64,000 nucleotides of DNA from Chrysogorgia sp. JL179-B06 (Eukaryota; Cnidaria; Anthozoa; Scleralcyonacea; Chrysogorgiidae), in the NCBI GenBank assembly GCA_035772405.1, contig JAYKKM010000439.1, positions 62,001 to 126,000 on the forward strand. Reading direction: 5' to 3'. Shown here piece after piece: positions 1-64,000 of the stretch (its first letter is position 1; every line of letters begins with the position of its first letter). The position numbers and the translations under genes were made by a program. Under the pieces are notes generated by a model, which had not been told where the DNA came from, did no database searches, and saw only the letters and a list, made by a program, of their open reading frames with translations.

Positions 1-480
1 TATTTTAGCTTTCTTAAACCATGTTGTAATACCCTCAGGTATAATTATTATTTTAGTTTTCTTAAACCATGTTGTAATACCCTCAGGTATAATTATTATT
101 TTAGTTTTCTTAAACCATGTTGTAATACCCTCAGGTATAATTATTATTTTAGCTTTCTTAAACCATGTTGTAATACCCTCAGGTATAATTATTATTTTAG
201 CTTTCTTAAACCATGTTGTAATACCGTCAGGTATAATTATTATTTTAGTTTTCTTAAACCATGTTGTAATACCCTCAGGTATAATTATTATTTTAGTTTT
301 CTTAAACCATGTTGTAATACCCTCAGGTATAATTATTATTTTAGCTTTCTTAAACCATGTTGTAATACCCTCAGGTATAATTATTATTTTAGTTTTCTTA
401 AACCATGTTGTAATACCCTTAGGTATAATTATTATTTTAGCTTTCTTAAACCATGTTGTAATAACTTCATGTATAATTAT
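1..480. repeat. 48-bp tandem repeat, 10 copies
   Basis: Ten head-to-tail copies of a 48-bp unit containing CTTAAACCATGTTGTAATAC and TATTATTTTAG. Copies differ at a few positions. The array runs directly into the splice acceptor of the first exon and extends beyond the left edge. Confidence 0.95.
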
Positions 481-490
481 TATTTTCCAG

Positions 491-60843
<60,353 letters not shown>

Positions 60844-61379
60844 GTAATTCATTATATTTATCGTAAAATTGTCTTAAAAAATTGGTAAGTTACTTTACAG
60901 TTTTTGATTTGTATAGGTAATAAATAGTATGATTTCGAGTGCAATTTTGAAAAAACACGCACGAGTGAGTTTTTCAAAGACTATCAAACTGGAAACCGGA
61001 AGTAAATGAGCAACAACACGCTGTCTGATTGTTTACTAAGCTCAAAAATCGTGTCATTATAACTCAATAAAGCATAAGCTGACGTGATTCCTCGCGTAGA
61101 TTTTGTCGTTTTTGACGGATTCTAAGTAGTTTAAATCACAAAAGGAAGTCACAGAATACCTGGATACAAGGCTTATCAAGGTACTAACACAACAGAATGT
61201 TGAGTGCATTTTCATCGCTAAAATCGCCAACGTGTTTTCAACAAAGGCTTCCTAGCAACGCACATAGCAACGCACATAGCAACGCCTCTTATAACAGGTA
61301 AATCTGCATTTATCATGGCTTTATTGTTAATTTAATGGTGTTATTTTATAAAAGAAATATAAAACTTTGTTGTTGTGTG

Positions 61380-61490
61380 ATTATCGAGTTATAATGGCAC
61401 TCGAGAAGCTAGTAAAACACTCGGCTATCGCTTCGTGTTTTATACACATCTCTCGTGCCATTATAACTCGATAATCACACGCGACACGTT
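61380..61490. repeat. Inverted repeat, hairpin
   Basis: GATTATCGAGTTATAATGGC and its complement flank a ~50-bp loop. Confidence 0.85.
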
Positions 61491-61503
61491 TTTTATTTCT
61501 TAA

Positions 61504-61895
61504 ATAATATACAGGAAAATGTTTGAGACTGTGATAACAGATTTTTGCACTGTGATACAGTGATAACAGATTTTTACACTGTGATAACAAGTATTTGCAC
61601 TGTGATAACAGATTTTTGCACTGTGATAACAAGTTACAGATTTTTGCACTGTGATAACAAGTTTTTGCACTGTGATAACAGATTTTTGCACTGTGATAAC
61701 AAGTTTTTGAACTGTGATAACAAGTTTTTGCACTGTGATAACAAGTTTTTGAACTGTGATAACAAGTTTTTGAACTGTGATAACAAGTTACAAGTTTTTG
61801 CACTGTGATAACATATTTTGGCATTATTGTTTGGGATTAATTGCACTCGAATCAGCCAATCACAGTCGAGAAACATTTTCCTGTATATTATTATG
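61504..61895. repeat. Minisatellite framed by inverted repeats
   Basis: About 15 copies of GCACTGTGATAACAAGTTTT-type units (61530-61815) sit between AATATACAGGAAAATGTTT and its reverse complement. Confidence 0.8.
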
Positions 61896-62590
61896 GTAGT
61901 AATGCTGGATATAGTTTTTGGTAACTCTGTGGTCGAAATGCATATGTATTCCTTGTGTGAAATCTAGTCGTTCCTGACTCCTAGGCCCCTCTTAAGAATA
62001 ACGACGCGCGGCTTTTTCATTCAATTGGCTATGTTTAGATAGATATATTTCAGGAAATAACGGACCAAATCGAATATATAATCAGCTCTGAACTAAAAAC
62101 AGTGGAGGGTTTATATGCACTTTAAGTTTCACGGAACGACAGGCGAAGATTAAGTTTGTTGAAAAGAAGATAGAAAAAAAGAGGCTTCTCACTAATTTAA
62201 AAAAAAGCTTAAAATAATTTTCATGACGTTAAAAAGAAAAACACAACACAACAAGTGGAAGCAAAAACTGTACTAATAAAACAACTGTGCCGTTTGTGAT
62301 AATCCTCGAACGTAAAGCTTAATCTCTCTAAAGTCCCAAGAATAACGATCCCCAAAATGTGATAAACGTTTGGCTGTGTCCCAAGTGAAATATAGTCTCA
62401 TCTTCATCATTTTACTGTAATTTCTAACTGGCGCTCTTCATAAATATTTCTTAAACTCGTTAATAATTCAAAAAGATAAAACAAAGAGAACCAGTGACAT
62501 GAAGTGTGTCTGCATATGTCAACCATCAAAATTCAATCAACGAACAAATCCACCTTCAGACATTTATTGAGATAACAGACAATGAACAAC
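61896..62590. other. Intronic sequence, featureless
   Basis: AT-rich DNA with no dynein exon, ORF or repeat that I can identify, apart from a terminus-like GCACTTTAA near 62119. Confidence 0.4.
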
Positions 62591-62700
62591 AAGAATATAT
62601 ATGAAAGCTGCTAAGTACTCTCAAAAGAACTGGATATAATATGAAAAGGAGAAATAAGAGAACTTCAATGTGTTGAAAAATACTTAAGTAAGATTCATGG
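62590..62700. repeat. Dispersed foldback fragment
   Basis: Carries TGAAAGCTGCTAAGT, GGATATAATATGAAAAGGAG and GAACTTCAATGTGTTGAAAA, shared with 14150-14300, 54290 and 55745. Confidence 0.75.
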
Positions 62701-62999
62701 ACGACGTTTCGGACGATGTGTCCTTCAGGTCAGATGGAGAATAAACAACACCCCACTGAATTGTCTGATAAAGGTGTTTATTCATTAAACCAAAATTGGT
62801 GATTAAATTCCCTGAATGCCGAGGGAGTATAAATATATTTTTTCCTGTTTTGAGGGCATTTAGAGATTAAATCACCCAGTGAGAACAAGAAATAGCGGTA
62901 AACATGATATTACAAGAAACAATTATACAACAACATGAACATTGAATTAAACGAAGAAAGAGGAATAGATCAACAACACACAAATGAAACTTCATTAAT

Positions 63000-64000
63000 C
63001 ACCAACAACAGTTCCCCTATCCCCAACAGTGCCCCTAACCTCAACACTGCCCCTATCCCTAACACTGCCCCTATCCCTATCCCCAACAGTGCCCCTATCT
63101 CAACAGTGCCCCTATCCCCAACAGTGCCCCTATCCCCAACAGTGCCCCTATCCCCAACAGTGCCCCTATCCCCAACAGTGCCCCTATCCCCAACAGTGCC
63201 CCTAACAGTACCCCTATCCCAACAGTGCCCCTATCCCCAAAGTGCCCCTATCCCCAACAGTGCCCCTATCCCCAACAGTGCCCCTATCCCCAACAGTGCC
63301 CCTATCCCCAACAGTGCCCCTATCCCCAACAGTGCCCCTATCCCCAACAGTGCCCCTATCCCCAACAGTAACAGTGCCCCTATCCCTAACAGTGCCCCTA
63401 TCCCAACAGTGCCCCTATCCCAACAGTGCCCCTATCCCAACAGTGCCCCTATCCCCAACAGTAACAGTGCCCCTATCCCTAACAGTACCCCTATCCCAAC
63501 AGTGCCCCTATCCCAACAGTGCCCCTATCCCCAACAGTGCCCCTATCCCCAACAGTGCCCCTATCCCCAACAGTGCCCCTATCCCCAACAGTGCCCCTAT
63601 CCCCAACAGTGTCCCTATCCCCAACAGTAACAGTGTCCCTATCCCCAACAGTAACAGTGCCCCTATCCCTAACAGTGCCCCTATCCCCAACAGTGCCCCT
63701 ATCCCCAACAGTGCCCCTATCCCTAACAGTGCCCCTATCCCCAACAGTGCCCCTATCCCTAACAGTGCCCCTATCCCCAACAGTGCCCCTATCCCCAACA
63801 GTGCCCCTATCCCCAACAGTGCCCCTATCCCTAACAGTGCCCCTATCCCCAACAGTAACAGTGCCCCTATCCCTAACAGTGCCCCTATCCCCAACAGTGC
63901 CCCTATCCCCAACAGTGCCCCTATCCCTAACAGTGCCCCTATCCCTAACAGTGCCCCTATCCCTAACAGTGCCCCTATCCCCAACAGTGCCCCTATCCCC
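63000..64000. repeat. 18-bp C-rich satellite
   Basis: More than 50 copies of CCCCTATCCCCAACAGTG, with 12- and 17-bp variants, running off the right edge. The open frames in it encode Pro-Ile-Pro-Asn-Ser-Ala strings by periodicity. Confidence 0.96.

Noticed and set aside
1..480. Possible CRISPR array (also 2270-4612 and 15655-20396)
   Set aside because: Repeats are head-to-tail without unique spacers, and the host is a eukaryote.
62935..63984. Long open frames of Pro-Ile-Pro-Asn-Ser-Ala and Gly-Ala-Leu-Leu-Gly-Ile on opposite strands
   Set aside because: The 18-bp unit is a multiple of three and stop-free, so both strands stay open; no start context, domain or other coding evidence.

Overview
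The window comes from the nuclear genome of an AT-rich invertebrate animal. One intron-rich host gene, cytoplasmic dynein 1 heavy chain, runs left to right across almost the whole window. I recovered 24 exons (491 to 60843, about 1,155 codons) with GT-AG borders and consistent phases. They run from just before AAA2 through AAA3 and AAA4 into the stalk coiled coil; the gene starts before and ends after the window. The introns hold a dense collection of repeats: 5S-derived and tRNA-derived SINEs, LINE tails, Penelope-like elements, hAT-like elements, TTAA-flanked foldback elements and several satellites. This mix suggests a non-bilaterian or other invertebrate metazoan. I cannot name the species.

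The main object is a 19.1 kb Maverick/Polinton (23198-42301) inserted in the dynein intron between exons 13 and 14. It lies inside a CAGA microsatellite and is flanked by ACAGAC on both sides. Its 554-bp terminal inverted repeats are about 98% identical and none of its reading frames looks broken, so it is young. The outermost 168 bp of each terminal repeat is itself a near-palindrome. I count 20 genes. Leftward block (23749-31184): a small protein with a hydrophobic C-terminus, a packaging ATPase, a major capsid candidate, two tandem paralogous membrane proteins, an rve integrase with a chromodomain, and two paralogous minor-capsid candidates. Rightward block (31229-34801): a membrane-tailed structural candidate, a fibre-like protein, a probably acylated small protein, a 46-residue basic protein, and a BRO-N/VRR-NUC/zinc-finger protein. 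Leftward pair (35041-36337): a type II thymidine kinase and a putative zinc-finger protein. Rightward block (36469-41710): three small membrane proteins, a zinc-ribbon protein that may be VLTF3-like, and a protein-primed family B DNA polymerase.

Together polymerase, integrase, ATPase and capsid genes make a virus-like element able in principle to replicate, package and integrate. The unusual additions are the thymidine kinase, the BRO-N nuclease fusion, the gene duplications (one carrying a vestige of the integrase chromodomain), a shared N-terminus between a minor-capsid candidate and the fibre candidate, and the palindromic ends. I could not find a recognisable maturation protease.

Other points of note are a MITE family with a telomere-like core, three copies of which have 9-10 bp target duplications; four or more TTAA-flanked foldback elements; an inverted pair of Penelope-like 3' ends with hammerhead-like motifs; and two dynein exon ends with tandemly duplicated 5' splice regions. 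All calls rest on reading the sequence and remembered family features; no database search was run.
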